A stretch of 11,560 nt of DNA, from contig JAQCLA010000057.1 of the NCBI GenBank assembly GCA_027592105.1, positions 1 to 11,560 of the forward strand, written 5' to 3'. The DNA is from Pseudomonadota bacterium (GTDB lineage Bacteria; Pseudomonadota; Alphaproteobacteria; Rhodobacterales; Rhodobacteraceae). Below, piece after piece: positions 1-6,048 of the stretch. The notes beneath the pieces were generated by a model. It searched no databases, was not told where the DNA came from, and saw nothing but the letters and a program-made list of their open reading frames with translations. The number at the start of each line of letters is the position of its first letter. The first letter of the stretch is position 1. Made by a program: the position numbers and the translations under genes.

Positions 1-64
1 TGGCGGGGCCGAAGATATTGGTCGGGTTGTCCTTGTTCCAGTTGTCAAACCACTTGGGAAACAT
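1..64 (-). CDS. pufC: PufC, reaction-centre tetraheme cytochrome c subunit (5' part only)
   Basis: Only the first 21 codons lie in the window; the gene runs off the left edge. The ATG is at 64-62, 3 nt after the pufM stop, and a GGGAGGT Shine-Dalgarno sequence sits inside the last codons of pufM. The visible N-terminus contains WFDNWN and DNPTNIFGP, which I recognise as the conserved cytoplasmic start of Roseobacter/Rhodovulum PufC, ahead of its membrane anchor. From family knowledge, the periplasmic part carries four c-type hemes and re-reduces the photo-oxidised special pair. The heme motifs are not visible here. The sequence does not resemble PufX, the other protein that can follow pufM. 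Last visible gene of the puf operon. Confidence 0.85.
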   Translation of the reverse strand, partial: MFPKWFDNWNKDNPTNIFGPA

Positions 65-67
65 GGC

Positions 68-1072
68 TCAGTTACCTCCCGGCGCGATGCCACCGAAATC
101 TTGATAGGTGCCGTAGGCCTCGTAGCCATAAGCGCCCAGATATTCGGGTGCGAAGTTGTGTTCGATGGCCCAGATGAACCAGTTGTCCACGACTGTGCCT
201 GTCAGCAAGATGCCGATCCCGCCGGTGATGGGGGTCAACACGGCGAACCACCAAGCCCAGCGATGGATACCTTCCATCGTGGCGTTGAAGCCCATGGTCC
301 AGCGCCAGAACAGGCCCGCACGCTCGGATGCCGTGCCGCGGTCGTAGATCTGCTCCAACTCGCGGTCGCCGCCATAGCGAGAAACCGCCAGAATGGTCGC
401 GCCATGCATGGCGAACAGCAAGACCGAGCCATAAAGGAACACGATCGAAAGCGCGTGGAACGGGTTGTAGTAAAGGTTCCCGTACCGGATCGAGAAGGCC
501 GTGGTCCAATCAAGGTGTGGGAAGATGCCGTAAGGCACAGCCTCCGACCAAGATCCCATCAAGACAGGACGGAACAGGCCCAAGACAAGGAACAACCAGA
601 TCGCCGCAAGGAAGGCCCAAGCGATATGTTTGCCCATCTTGTGCTGCGCGGCCAAAAGATAGGTCCGCAACCACCAGCTCATCACCGAGACCAGCAAGAA
701 GAAGCTGGAGATGATATACCAGCCACCATCATTGAGCGGCGGCATCGATAGCCCATGCTCCGGGCCGGGTGGTTCCAGCGCCAGCCAAAACAATTGGCGG
801 ACGAATTGCGTCAGCGACCAATCGACCTGTGCCAGCATGTTGAGGCCAACGATGTTGAACCACAACAAACCGGTCGCCATGCTGATCACGCCAGCCCAGC
901 CCAGATAGATCGGGCCAATCTGTGCGTTGCCCAGCCACCCGGCGAGGTTCGAGAACGTCGCCGTGCGGGTGCGGTCACCGCCTTGGATATTGTCTTCCAT
1001 GGCCATGCCCATTTCGGGCTCACCACGCACCTGCACCTGGGTGAAGATGTTTTGATATTCGAAGTAGGCCAT
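68..1072 (-). CDS. pufM: Photosynthetic reaction centre M subunit
   Basis: 334-residue integral membrane protein with five expected helices. With PufL and the H subunit it forms the type II reaction centre in the intracytoplasmic or cytoplasmic membrane. Key residues are visible with a constant +4 offset from R. sphaeroides numbering: His186 (accessory BChl), His206 (special pair), His223 and His270 plus Glu238 (non-heme iron), Trp256 (QA pocket) and Tyr214. The motifs NPFHALSI, AMHGATILAVSR and MEGIHRW are diagnostic. The C-terminus is about 22 residues longer than the R. sphaeroides protein, as seen in species whose reaction centre binds PufC. The ATG overlaps the pufL stop by one base (TGATG), with AGGAGGG upstream. 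The gene ends 3 nt before pufC. Confidence 0.99.
   Translation of the reverse strand: MAYFEYQNIFTQVQVRGEPEMGMAMEDNIQGGDRTRTATFSNLAGWLGNAQIGPIYLGWAGVISMATGLLWFNIVGLNMLAQVDWSLTQFVRQLFWLALEPPGPEHGLSMPPLNDGGWYIISSFFLLVSVMSWWLRTYLLAAQHKMGKHIAWAFLAAIWLFLVLGLFRPVLMGSWSEAVPYGIFPHLDWTTAFSIRYGNLYYNPFHALSIVFLYGSVLLFAMHGATILAVSRYGGDRELEQIYDRGTASERAGLFWRWTMGFNATMEGIHRWAWWFAVLTPITGGIGILLTGTVVDNWFIWAIEHNFAPEYLGAYGYEAYGTYQDFGGIAPGGN
76..81 (-). promoter_or_regulatory. pufC ribosome binding site inside the end of pufM
   Basis: The strand reads GGGAGGTAACTGAGCC and then the pufC ATG. The SD core is made by the consecutive Gly codons of the PufM C-terminus, so the last residues of PufM and the initiation signal of pufC share sequence. 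Confidence 0.7.
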
Positions 1073-1974
1073 CAGTTGGTCCCTCCTGCGACGACGGGCG
1101 CGTTGGTGCCGTAGGTCTCAAGGAAAGTGGAGGTATGCACCGGGCCTGCATCGGGCCAGATCGGCAGATCGAGCCACCAATTCCACCATTCGGGCCAGCC
1201 GGAGGTCCAGACCGGGCCAGAGATGATGATACAGACCGCGCTCCAGAAACCGGCATTCAATGCCAAGAGCAGACCCACACGATGGATGCCCAAGGTGCCG
1301 ATCGAATAGCCGATGAAATCCCGGAAGAAGGTATCTTCATGATCGGGCGTCTTGGCCTGCTCACCCTTTTCGGGGTTGGCCGCAGACAAGATCAAGCCAC
1401 CATGCAGCGCGAGCGCAAAGGTCGTCGCAAAGAAGAACGAGACCGCGATCATATGCGCCGGGTTATAGTGGAAGTGCAGATAGGCGTAGCCGACATTCGA
1501 CACCCAATCGAGGTGGCTGAAAATGCCATAGGGGAAAGCATGCCCCCATGCGCCCATCAAAAGCGGGCGGAATACGACCAGCGTCACATAGGCGAAAATC
1601 GCAAAGCCGAAAGCGATGGGAACATGATATCCCATGCCGAGCTTGCGGCTGATCTCGACCTCGCGCAGCGCCCAGGACACGAAGGCCCCGATCGCGCAGA
1701 AGGTGATGATCTGCCAAAGACCGCCCTCCATGAGCGGTGCAAAGCCGAGCCCATAGCTCAGATCAGGAGGCGCGATATTGATCGTCCAGGGGTTGAAGTT
1801 GCCATCCATGGCAGCTCCCCAGAAGATAAGGATCGTGCCCAACAAGGCGAAAAAGGCTGTCGTGACCCCGAAAAAGCCCACGTAGAAGGGCCCAACCCAG
1901 AAGTCGAACAGATCGCCGCCAATCAGCGTCCCTCCGCGGACGCGATATTTTTTTTCGAAGCTTAGCAAAGCCAT
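1072..1974 (-). CDS. pufL: Photosynthetic reaction centre L subunit
   Basis: 300-residue membrane subunit that binds half of the special pair, the active-branch pigments and the QB site. Conserved ligands appear with a +1 offset from R. sphaeroides: His154 (accessory BChl, in SHLDWVSN), His174 (special pair, in HYNPAHM), His191 (ALHGGLILSAANPEKG) and His231 (GIHRVGLLL), the last two for the iron. The N-terminus (MALLSFEKKYRVRGGTLIGG) is typical. The C-terminus runs about 17 residues past the usual R. sphaeroides end. The start ATG at 1974 has only a weak GGAGA about 8 nt upstream. It lies 139 nt downstream of pufA, beyond a strong stem-loop, in keeping with lower LM than antenna expression in this operon family. 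Overlaps pufM by one base. Confidence 0.99.
   Translation of the reverse strand: MALLSFEKKYRVRGGTLIGGDLFDFWVGPFYVGFFGVTTAFFALLGTILIFWGAAMDGNFNPWTINIAPPDLSYGLGFAPLMEGGLWQIITFCAIGAFVSWALREVEISRKLGMGYHVPIAFGFAIFAYVTLVVFRPLLMGAWGHAFPYGIFSHLDWVSNVGYAYLHFHYNPAHMIAVSFFFATTFALALHGGLILSAANPEKGEQAKTPDHEDTFFRDFIGYSIGTLGIHRVGLLLALNAGFWSAVCIIISGPVWTSGWPEWWNWWLDLPIWPDAGPVHTSTFLETYGTNAPVVAGGTN
1081..1086 (-). promoter_or_regulatory. pufM ribosome binding site inside the end of pufL
   Basis: AGGAGGG lies about 8 nt before the pufM ATG and is encoded by the Ala-Gly-Gly codons at the PufL C-terminus. A strong SD overlapping coding sequence, combined with TGATG, indicates coupled L/M synthesis in near-equal amounts (inference). 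Confidence 0.7.
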
Positions 1975-2043
1975 GCGTCTGTCTCCGCGTTCGGCGGCGT
2001 CAACGGGCAGTGCCGGTCAGCCGTCAATAAAATCGTTCGGATC

Positions 2044-2077
2044 GCTGCGGGCAAAGCGGAACGGCCCCGCCCGCAGC
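2044..2077 (-). repeat. Stem-loop between pufA and pufL (mRNA stability element)
   Basis: A perfect 9-bp inverted repeat, GCTGCGGGC (2044-2052) and GCCCGCAGC (2069-2077), encloses a 16-nt loop. It begins 36 nt after the pufA stop. No T-tract follows directly, only TTTTATT some 10 nt further on, so it is not a classic terminator. In R. capsulatus, hairpins at this same place protect the pufBA segment from 3'-5' decay and make antenna mRNA more abundant than reaction-centre mRNA; assignment of that role here is by position. Confidence 0.75.
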
Positions 2078-2113
2078 AAAAGTTTCCGCGCCAATGGTTG
2101 GCACGGTGTCGCA

Positions 2114-2278
2114 TCAGCCGCCAAACCCTGCGGTTGCAGCAGCGGACTCAAACCAGTTCAGGCCGGACGACAGAACCACCAGGTGGATCATCGCCGCGAG
2201 AAGGAACAAGAAGACACCCTGTGCCACGAACACGCGGCGGGGGTCGAAAATGAGCCAGATCTTGTAGAATTTAGCCAT
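2114..2278 (-). CDS. pufA: Light-harvesting 1 (core antenna) alpha polypeptide
   Basis: 54-residue single-helix membrane protein of the LH1 ring around the reaction centre. It begins MAKFYKIWLIFDPRRVFVAQ, the standard alpha N-terminus, followed by a hydrophobic helix at about residues 15-40 with the BChl-ligating His32 (AAMIHLVVL), then a short polar tail. The ATG at 2278 has AAGGAGC as SD. It starts 14 nt after the pufB stop and pairs with PufB in equimolar amounts. Length and motif order are normal for the family. Confidence 0.97.
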   Translation of the reverse strand: MAKFYKIWLIFDPRRVFVAQGVFLFLLAAMIHLVVLSSGLNWFESAAATAGFGG

Positions 2279-2292
2279 GATTTAGCTCCTTC

Positions 2293-2442
2293 TCAGAACC
2301 AGGGTGCCCAGATGTACGTGGCAAGGTGAGCGACAAGGGCGACGGCCGCAAACAGCCAGAGCCCGCTCATGTATACCGCGTGCAGCTCTTGCGCCTGCTC
2401 GTCAGTAAGACCTGTGAAGGACAGGTCGGAATTATCAGCCAT
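2293..2442 (-). CDS. pufB: Light-harvesting 1 (core antenna) beta polypeptide
   Basis: 49-residue antenna beta subunit. A polar cytoplasmic N-terminus (LSFTGLTDEQAQELHAVYM) precedes one helix with the BChl ligand His39 in VAHLATYIWAPWF. His21 is the second conserved histidine. The WAPWF ending is typical of LH1 beta. A strong SD, GGAGGAAAG, sits 5 nt before the ATG, in line with high expression. First of the tightly packed BA pair, downstream of a 214-nt leader with two stem-loops. Confidence 0.97.
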   Translation of the reverse strand: MADNSDLSFTGLTDEQAQELHAVYMSGLWLFAAVALVAHLATYIWAPWF

Positions 2443-2494
2443 TTAACTTTCCTCCGGAACGTTAGACCGATGCCGCGAACCCCGCGGCCGGGCC

Positions 2495-2520
2495 CCGACA
2501 AGGCCTCATTGCCCTGTCGG
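2495..2520 (-). repeat. Stem-loop in the pufB leader
   Basis: In the transcript, CCGACAGGGC pairs with GCCTTGTCGG around a 6-nt loop (AATGAG). The stem is 10 bp and continuous if one G-U wobble is counted. It ends 52 nt before the pufB ATG. It could define the stable 5' end of the pufBA mRNA segment after processing away from bch/pufQ; that role is inferred from position and from what is known of puf mRNA processing. Confidence 0.6.
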
Positions 2521-2611
2521 CCATCCACCCCAGCCCACTTGCGCGGAATTGGGTGAATTCAGTATCGGCTCCGGTCGTCACGCCGAGTGTCTCTTGTTGG
2601 CTCTGCTGCCC

Positions 2612-2632
2612 GCCTGTGGTCTGACGACAGGC
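2612..2632 (-). repeat. Small stem-loop just after pufQ
   Basis: GCCTGT and ACAGGC form a perfect 6-bp stem around a 9-nt loop, 24 nt past the pufQ stop. There is no T-run after it, so transcription into pufBA probably continues. With the stem-loop at 2495-2520 it is the main structure seen in the 214-nt pufQ-pufB gap, in which I found no PpsR-type palindrome or clear promoter. Confidence 0.4.
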
Positions 2633-2656
2633 AAGAATGGGCAGATCAGGGCCGCT

Positions 2657-2875
2657 TCACGCCGAAAAGATCATCGGTGTGATAATGCGTGCCTGTGACC
2701 AGGCCCGCTTGATCGGGCCTTTCTCGGTCAGGCTTCCGGTGCGGATCGCCGCCAGCGCCCAAGTCAGGGTCGCCAGTGGCAGCGTCGCCACGAAAATGAT
2801 TGCGAAATAGACCATGAATTCGGCCTTTGGCGTCTTGTGCCGCGCGACCGGATGGTCGGAGGTAAAGTCTGTCAT
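2657..2875 (-). CDS. pufQ: PufQ, bacteriochlorophyll-associated cytochrome subunit family protein
   Basis: 72-residue protein with a polar, basic N-terminus, one membrane helix at about residues 20-44 (EFMVYFAIIFVATLPLATL) and a basic tail ending in ARIITPMIFSA. Length, the KAEF-VYFAIIF core and position between bchZ and pufB match PufQ, which in Rhodobacter is needed for normal bacteriochlorophyll formation and may bind or carry tetrapyrrole intermediates. Its exact biochemistry is unsettled. The ATG shares four bases with the bchZ stop (ATGA), and GAGAGGAAAG upstream gives a good SD. A longer overlapping reading frame here is not credible, because the protein with the family motif is this one. 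Confidence 0.9.
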   Translation of the reverse strand: MTDFTSDHPVARHKTPKAEFMVYFAIIFVATLPLATLTWALAAIRTGSLTEKGPIKRAWSQARIITPMIFSA

Positions 2876-4350
2876 CTTTCCTCTCCCTCGTTGAAATCGA
2901 ACCCGGCCGGCGCCAATGCACGGACGGTATCTTTCATGACCCGCTCAGCCCCACTGGCGAGCGCCGTCTTCTCGGCGGCATCGCGCAGCGTCTTAGCGGC
3001 GGAAATGCGGGTCAAAACTGGGTGTTCCTCGACGATCCGGTCGAGAAGCGCCTGCGCGTCGACATCCCAAGGGAAATCGCGGCGCAACGTTGTGGGGGTG
3101 GCCTCGCTGCTGTCCATCTGGCTGCCCAGGGGCAGAATGTGGAACAGCGCATCGAACAGGCCGTTGCAGACCTCCTGCAACATATAGGTGGCACCCGCGT
3201 AACCCATGAAGGGCGTGCCGGTCGCGCGCCGGATCGCGGCACCCGGAAAGCTTGCAGGGATAAATGCGGGCTTGGGTCCATGCCCTGCCGCCATCTCGGC
3301 CAGATACATCTTCTCGTTGATCGAGCCCATCAAGATCAGCGGCCGCTTCTGGCTCACCAATGCGCGCACTTGGTCATTGTCGGTCTTGCGCCCCGCCACG
3401 CGGGCAACCGCAAAGGCGCAAGGCAGGCCCAGATCGGTCTCGAGGAATTGGCGCACACCACGGGCATAAGTCTCGTTGGCCACGATGCCGAAACTGGCTG
3501 TAGCAAAGAAATCTTGGGTCACCGAGCGCCACAGATCCCAGACAGGCTTGATCGTGGAGTGCTTTTCGCGCGCGATAAAGGGTTCGGGGTCCAGCCCCAG
3601 CAACTCACCCAGCTTGCGCAGGAATTTCGTGGTGCTCTCCACCCCGATCGGCGCTTGCAGATAGGGCTTGCCCAGAACCTCACACAAACCGCGACCGAAT
3701 TCGCGATACATGCAGATATTCACATCCGCATTCACCAGATTGCGCATCTCGGCCAAATGGCTTCCCAAGGGCATGACCATATTGACCTCGGCCCCGATCC
3801 CTTCGACCAGCCGCCGGATCTCGTGCAGATCGCTGGGCATGTTGAAGGTGCCATACATCGGCCCAAGGATATTGACCCGTGGTGCCGCACCTTCTTCGCG
3901 CGGCTTTTCGGGCGGCATGCGCCCCTTGGTCATGCCGAACTCGGTAAAGATCCAGGTCATCGCGCGGTCGGCGCTTTCCCACTGATCCTCATCGATGGTG
4001 CGCGGCAGAAAACGCTGGATATTGGTACCCATCGGCGTCACGCCGCCGCCGATCATCTCGGCGATCGACCCCGTGACAACAACGCTCGGCAAGGCCGGGT
4101 CCAACACACCCCAAGCGCGCTTCATCGCACCTTCGGTGCCGTCGCGGCCAAGCTCTTCCTCGCCCAGTCCCGTGGTCACGATGGGCAATTCATGCGGCGG
4201 CAAACCATCGGTGTAATGCAACACGCTGGTCACCGGCAGGTTTTCACAACCCACCGGCCCATCGATGATGACCTGCAACCCCTTCACCGCGGTAAAGGCA
4301 TAGACCGAACCCCAATAACCACCCGCGCGATCATGATCCTGGATCAGCAT
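2872..4350 (-). CDS. bchZ: Chlorophyllide a reductase subunit Z
   Basis: 492-residue catalytic subunit of chlorophyllide a oxidoreductase, the nitrogenase-like enzyme that reduces the C7-C8 bond of ring B on the way to bacteriochlorophyllide a. BchZ and BchY form an alpha2beta2 core holding a [4Fe-4S] cluster and the substrate. The N-terminus HDRAGGYWGSVYAFTAVKGL and Cys35 in IDGPVGCENLPVTS match the family; in the studied Roseobacter enzyme this cysteine is the single ligand from BchZ. Further conserved blocks are GSIAEMIGGGVTP, GPMYGTFNMPSDL and TPFMGYAGATYMLQEVCN. The ATG at 4350 has TGGAG about 8 nt upstream. Unlike the other bch junctions it is separated from bchY by 106 nt that contain a repeat-like element. 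The stop overlaps the pufQ start. Confidence 0.98.
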   Translation of the reverse strand: MLIQDHDRAGGYWGSVYAFTAVKGLQVIIDGPVGCENLPVTSVLHYTDGLPPHELPIVTTGLGEEELGRDGTEGAMKRAWGVLDPALPSVVVTGSIAEMIGGGVTPMGTNIQRFLPRTIDEDQWESADRAMTWIFTEFGMTKGRMPPEKPREEGAAPRVNILGPMYGTFNMPSDLHEIRRLVEGIGAEVNMVMPLGSHLAEMRNLVNADVNICMYREFGRGLCEVLGKPYLQAPIGVESTTKFLRKLGELLGLDPEPFIAREKHSTIKPVWDLWRSVTQDFFATASFGIVANETYARGVRQFLETDLGLPCAFAVARVAGRKTDNDQVRALVSQKRPLILMGSINEKMYLAEMAAGHGPKPAFIPASFPGAAIRRATGTPFMGYAGATYMLQEVCNGLFDALFHILPLGSQMDSSEATPTTLRRDFPWDVDAQALLDRIVEEHPVLTRISAAKTLRDAAEKTALASGAERVMKDTVRALAPAGFDFNEGEER

Positions 4351-4460
4351 GACACCGCTCCAGTCTTCTTCGTTTCAAAAATATCCCGGGGGGTCTGGGG
4401 GGCAGCGCCCACCAGCGGATCGGCCCGTAGGGCCGAAACGATATGATGAACCGCGCTCAT
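4344..4460 (-). CDS. Small open frame of 38 codons bridging bchY and bchZ
   Basis: The ATG (4460-4458) overlaps the bchY TGA as ATGA, and the frame closes with a TGA 7 nt inside bchZ. The predicted peptide starts MSAVHHIVSALRADPLVGAA and ends KKTGAVSC. It resembles no family I know. Much of it is encoded by a GC-rich, hairpin-forming segment that looks like a dispersed intergenic repeat, so it may be a translated spacer rather than a protein gene. Even so, ribosomes leaving bchY could enter it and be delivered to the bchZ start, which would preserve coupling across the inserted DNA. No SD of its own is evident beyond the bchY end. Function unknown. Confidence 0.3.
   Translation of the reverse strand: MSAVHHIVSALRADPLVGAAPQTPRDIFETKKTGAVSC
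4377..4436 (-). repeat. GC-rich hairpin element between bchY and bchZ
   Basis: In transcript order there is a perfect 7-bp stem TCGGCCC/GGGCCGA with a 3-nt loop (4420-4436), then a 7-bp stem with one mismatch around GCT (4397-4413), then a C-rich stretch, CCCGGG, and ATATTTTTG. The block CAGACCCCCCGGGATATTTTT resembles an intergenic repeat I recall from many Rhodobacteraceae genomes, often at gene ends. It could act as a partial terminator, RNA-stability element or mere insertion within the superoperon. Its repeat status cannot be shown from one copy in this window. Confidence 0.5.
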
Positions 4461-6043
4461 ATCATCTGCTCCGCTTGGGCGGCACGCGCGGCCTTGTCGA
4501 GTTTCTTTTGATGCGCAGCGCGAAAATCAGGGCGCAGGTTCGGCGCACCTTCCCAAATCCCGGCGGTATCGCCTTCGCCAACACCGGCAAAGAATTCGCG
4601 CATATGATCCATGCGGCCCTTGTTGGCCATGGCTGCATTGACCACTTGGCCGAGTGAGCCTGCACCAGCCGGCCCCATCAGGGGGCGGGCGGAAATCAGA
4701 TTGGTGAAGTACAGCGACGGGATGCCAAGCTCTTTGCCCTTCTGCACCACGGGCGTGGTGCCGATGGCGAGATCCGGCTTGATTGCTTCCATCGCGGCGC
4801 AATCATCCTCAAGGCTGGCGCGGAACTTGATCTTCACGCCGCGCGCCTCGAGCCATTCGATATCAGGCGCCGACCATTTCGTCTTGGGGCAAGCGCTGCC
4901 GACATAGGGCACATCCGCGCCGCTTTCGATCAGCAGACGTGCAACCAAAAGTTCGGATCCCTCATAGCCCGAAAGCGTGATCGTGCCCTTGATCGGGTTG
5001 GCGGCAAGGCCCGCCTTGATCGCGGGCAGGAACGCGTTTTGCGCTGCCGCGATCTTGTCAGCACCCACGCCATAGGCGGCACCGATCGCAGCCAGCCAAG
5101 CGGCAGTGCCGTCAAGACCCACAGGGGCAGAGCCCACGATGGTGCGGCCAGCCGCTTCGAACTCGCGGATCGCCGCGGTGTAGAACGGGTGGATCGCCGC
5201 CACGACTTGGCTATCCAACGCAGAATAGAGCTCGCGCCACTCACGACAGGGAACGACCGGACCTGCCGCCAGACCGAGTGGCGCGAGCATCCCTCCAATA
5301 CCCAATGGGTCTGCAGGGAACATTTCGCCCAACAGGGTCACTGTCGGACGGTCTGATTTACCCGAAACGGGGGCTTGAACTGGGCCGGCCTCCACTTCCC
5401 GTCGGGCATAGTTGAGCATCGCACCTGCAAGGACGTCTTTTGCCTCTGCATGGGTGGGGATGCCAAAGCCGGGTACGTCGATGCCGACGATCCGGACTCC
5501 GTTGATCTCGTTGGGCAACAGGCGAAGCGGCACACCCGATGCGGTCGGCACGCAAAGATTGGTGACCACGATGGCGTCGTAACGCTCGGGGTCGGCCATA
5601 TCATGCACGGCTTCGCGGATGTCTTCGAACAATTTGCCAGTGACGAGTGTCTCGGAATTGAAAGGCACATAGCCGACAGAGCGGCGCGCGCCGTAGAAAT
5701 GGCTCACAAAGGTCAGGCCATAGACGCAGCAGGCCGAACCGCTCAGCACGGTGGCGGTGCGCCGCATCCGCAGGCCCACGCGCAAGCTGCCAAAGGCAGG
5801 GCACATGGATTGCGGTTTGTCATGCGGGCCTTGGGGGTAATCCTTGGCGTATTGGTCAAGGATCTCGGATTTGCCCGCCATCCGTGCGGCCTTTTCCATT
5901 TCACCGGCACCGGCATGGCAGCCCAAGCCATCGCCACCTTGCGGTGCGACAGCGGGCGCGCTGGCGTCGACATTCGCCTCACCCCGGATCACCGGGGCGT
6001 CGGCCGTGTCGTCGTAGCGGACCTCTCTGAAATCATCGGCCAT
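4457..6043 (-). CDS. bchY: Chlorophyllide a reductase subunit Y
   Basis: Subunit of chlorophyllide a oxidoreductase, partner of BchZ. Cysteines at 81, 106 and 164 (numbered from this ATG; in QSMCPAFGSL, SGSACCVYG and TNLCVPTASG) are spaced 25 and 58 residues apart, exactly like the three cluster-ligating cysteines reported for the Roseobacter enzyme. The fourth ligand comes from BchZ Cys35. The frame is open to a GTG at 6052 that would overlap the bchX stop as GTGA and add three residues. I prefer the ATG at 6043 because the only SD-like GAGG is 1 nt from the GTG but 10 nt from the ATG. Either way the N-terminus is about 20 residues longer than the form I remember, with an extra Cys in GLGCHAG. 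The C-terminal end is basic and Ala-rich. Confidence 0.97.
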   Translation of the reverse strand: MADDFREVRYDDTADAPVIRGEANVDASAPAVAPQGGDGLGCHAGAGEMEKAARMAGKSEILDQYAKDYPQGPHDKPQSMCPAFGSLRVGLRMRRTATVLSGSACCVYGLTFVSHFYGARRSVGYVPFNSETLVTGKLFEDIREAVHDMADPERYDAIVVTNLCVPTASGVPLRLLPNEINGVRIVGIDVPGFGIPTHAEAKDVLAGAMLNYARREVEAGPVQAPVSGKSDRPTVTLLGEMFPADPLGIGGMLAPLGLAAGPVVPCREWRELYSALDSQVVAAIHPFYTAAIREFEAAGRTIVGSAPVGLDGTAAWLAAIGAAYGVGADKIAAAQNAFLPAIKAGLAANPIKGTITLSGYEGSELLVARLLIESGADVPYVGSACPKTKWSAPDIEWLEARGVKIKFRASLEDDCAAMEAIKPDLAIGTTPVVQKGKELGIPSLYFTNLISARPLMGPAGAGSLGQVVNAAMANKGRMDHMREFFAGVGEGDTAGIWEGAPNLRPDFRAAHQKKLDKAARAAQAEQMI

Positions 6044-6048
6044 CTGCG

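Noticed and set aside
1..64. pufX as the gene after pufM
   Set aside because: The visible N-terminus matches PufC (DNPTNIFGP), not PufX.
1135..1965. 276-codon plus-strand frame opposite pufL
   Set aside because: Charged, low-complexity translation antisense to a conserved membrane protein.
2584..2632. PpsR-type site upstream of pufB
   Set aside because: TGT and ACA occur here, but none are separated by 12 nt.
2646..2921. 91-codon minus-strand frame overlapping pufQ in another frame
   Set aside because: The pufQ frame has the membrane helix, family motif, SD and ATGA coupling to bchZ; this one has none of these.
3022..4446. Long plus-strand open frame of 474 codons opposite bchZ
   Set aside because: Antisense shadow of a high-GC gene. 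The translation is Arg/His/Gln-rich without family motifs, and bchZ in the other strand is unmistakable.
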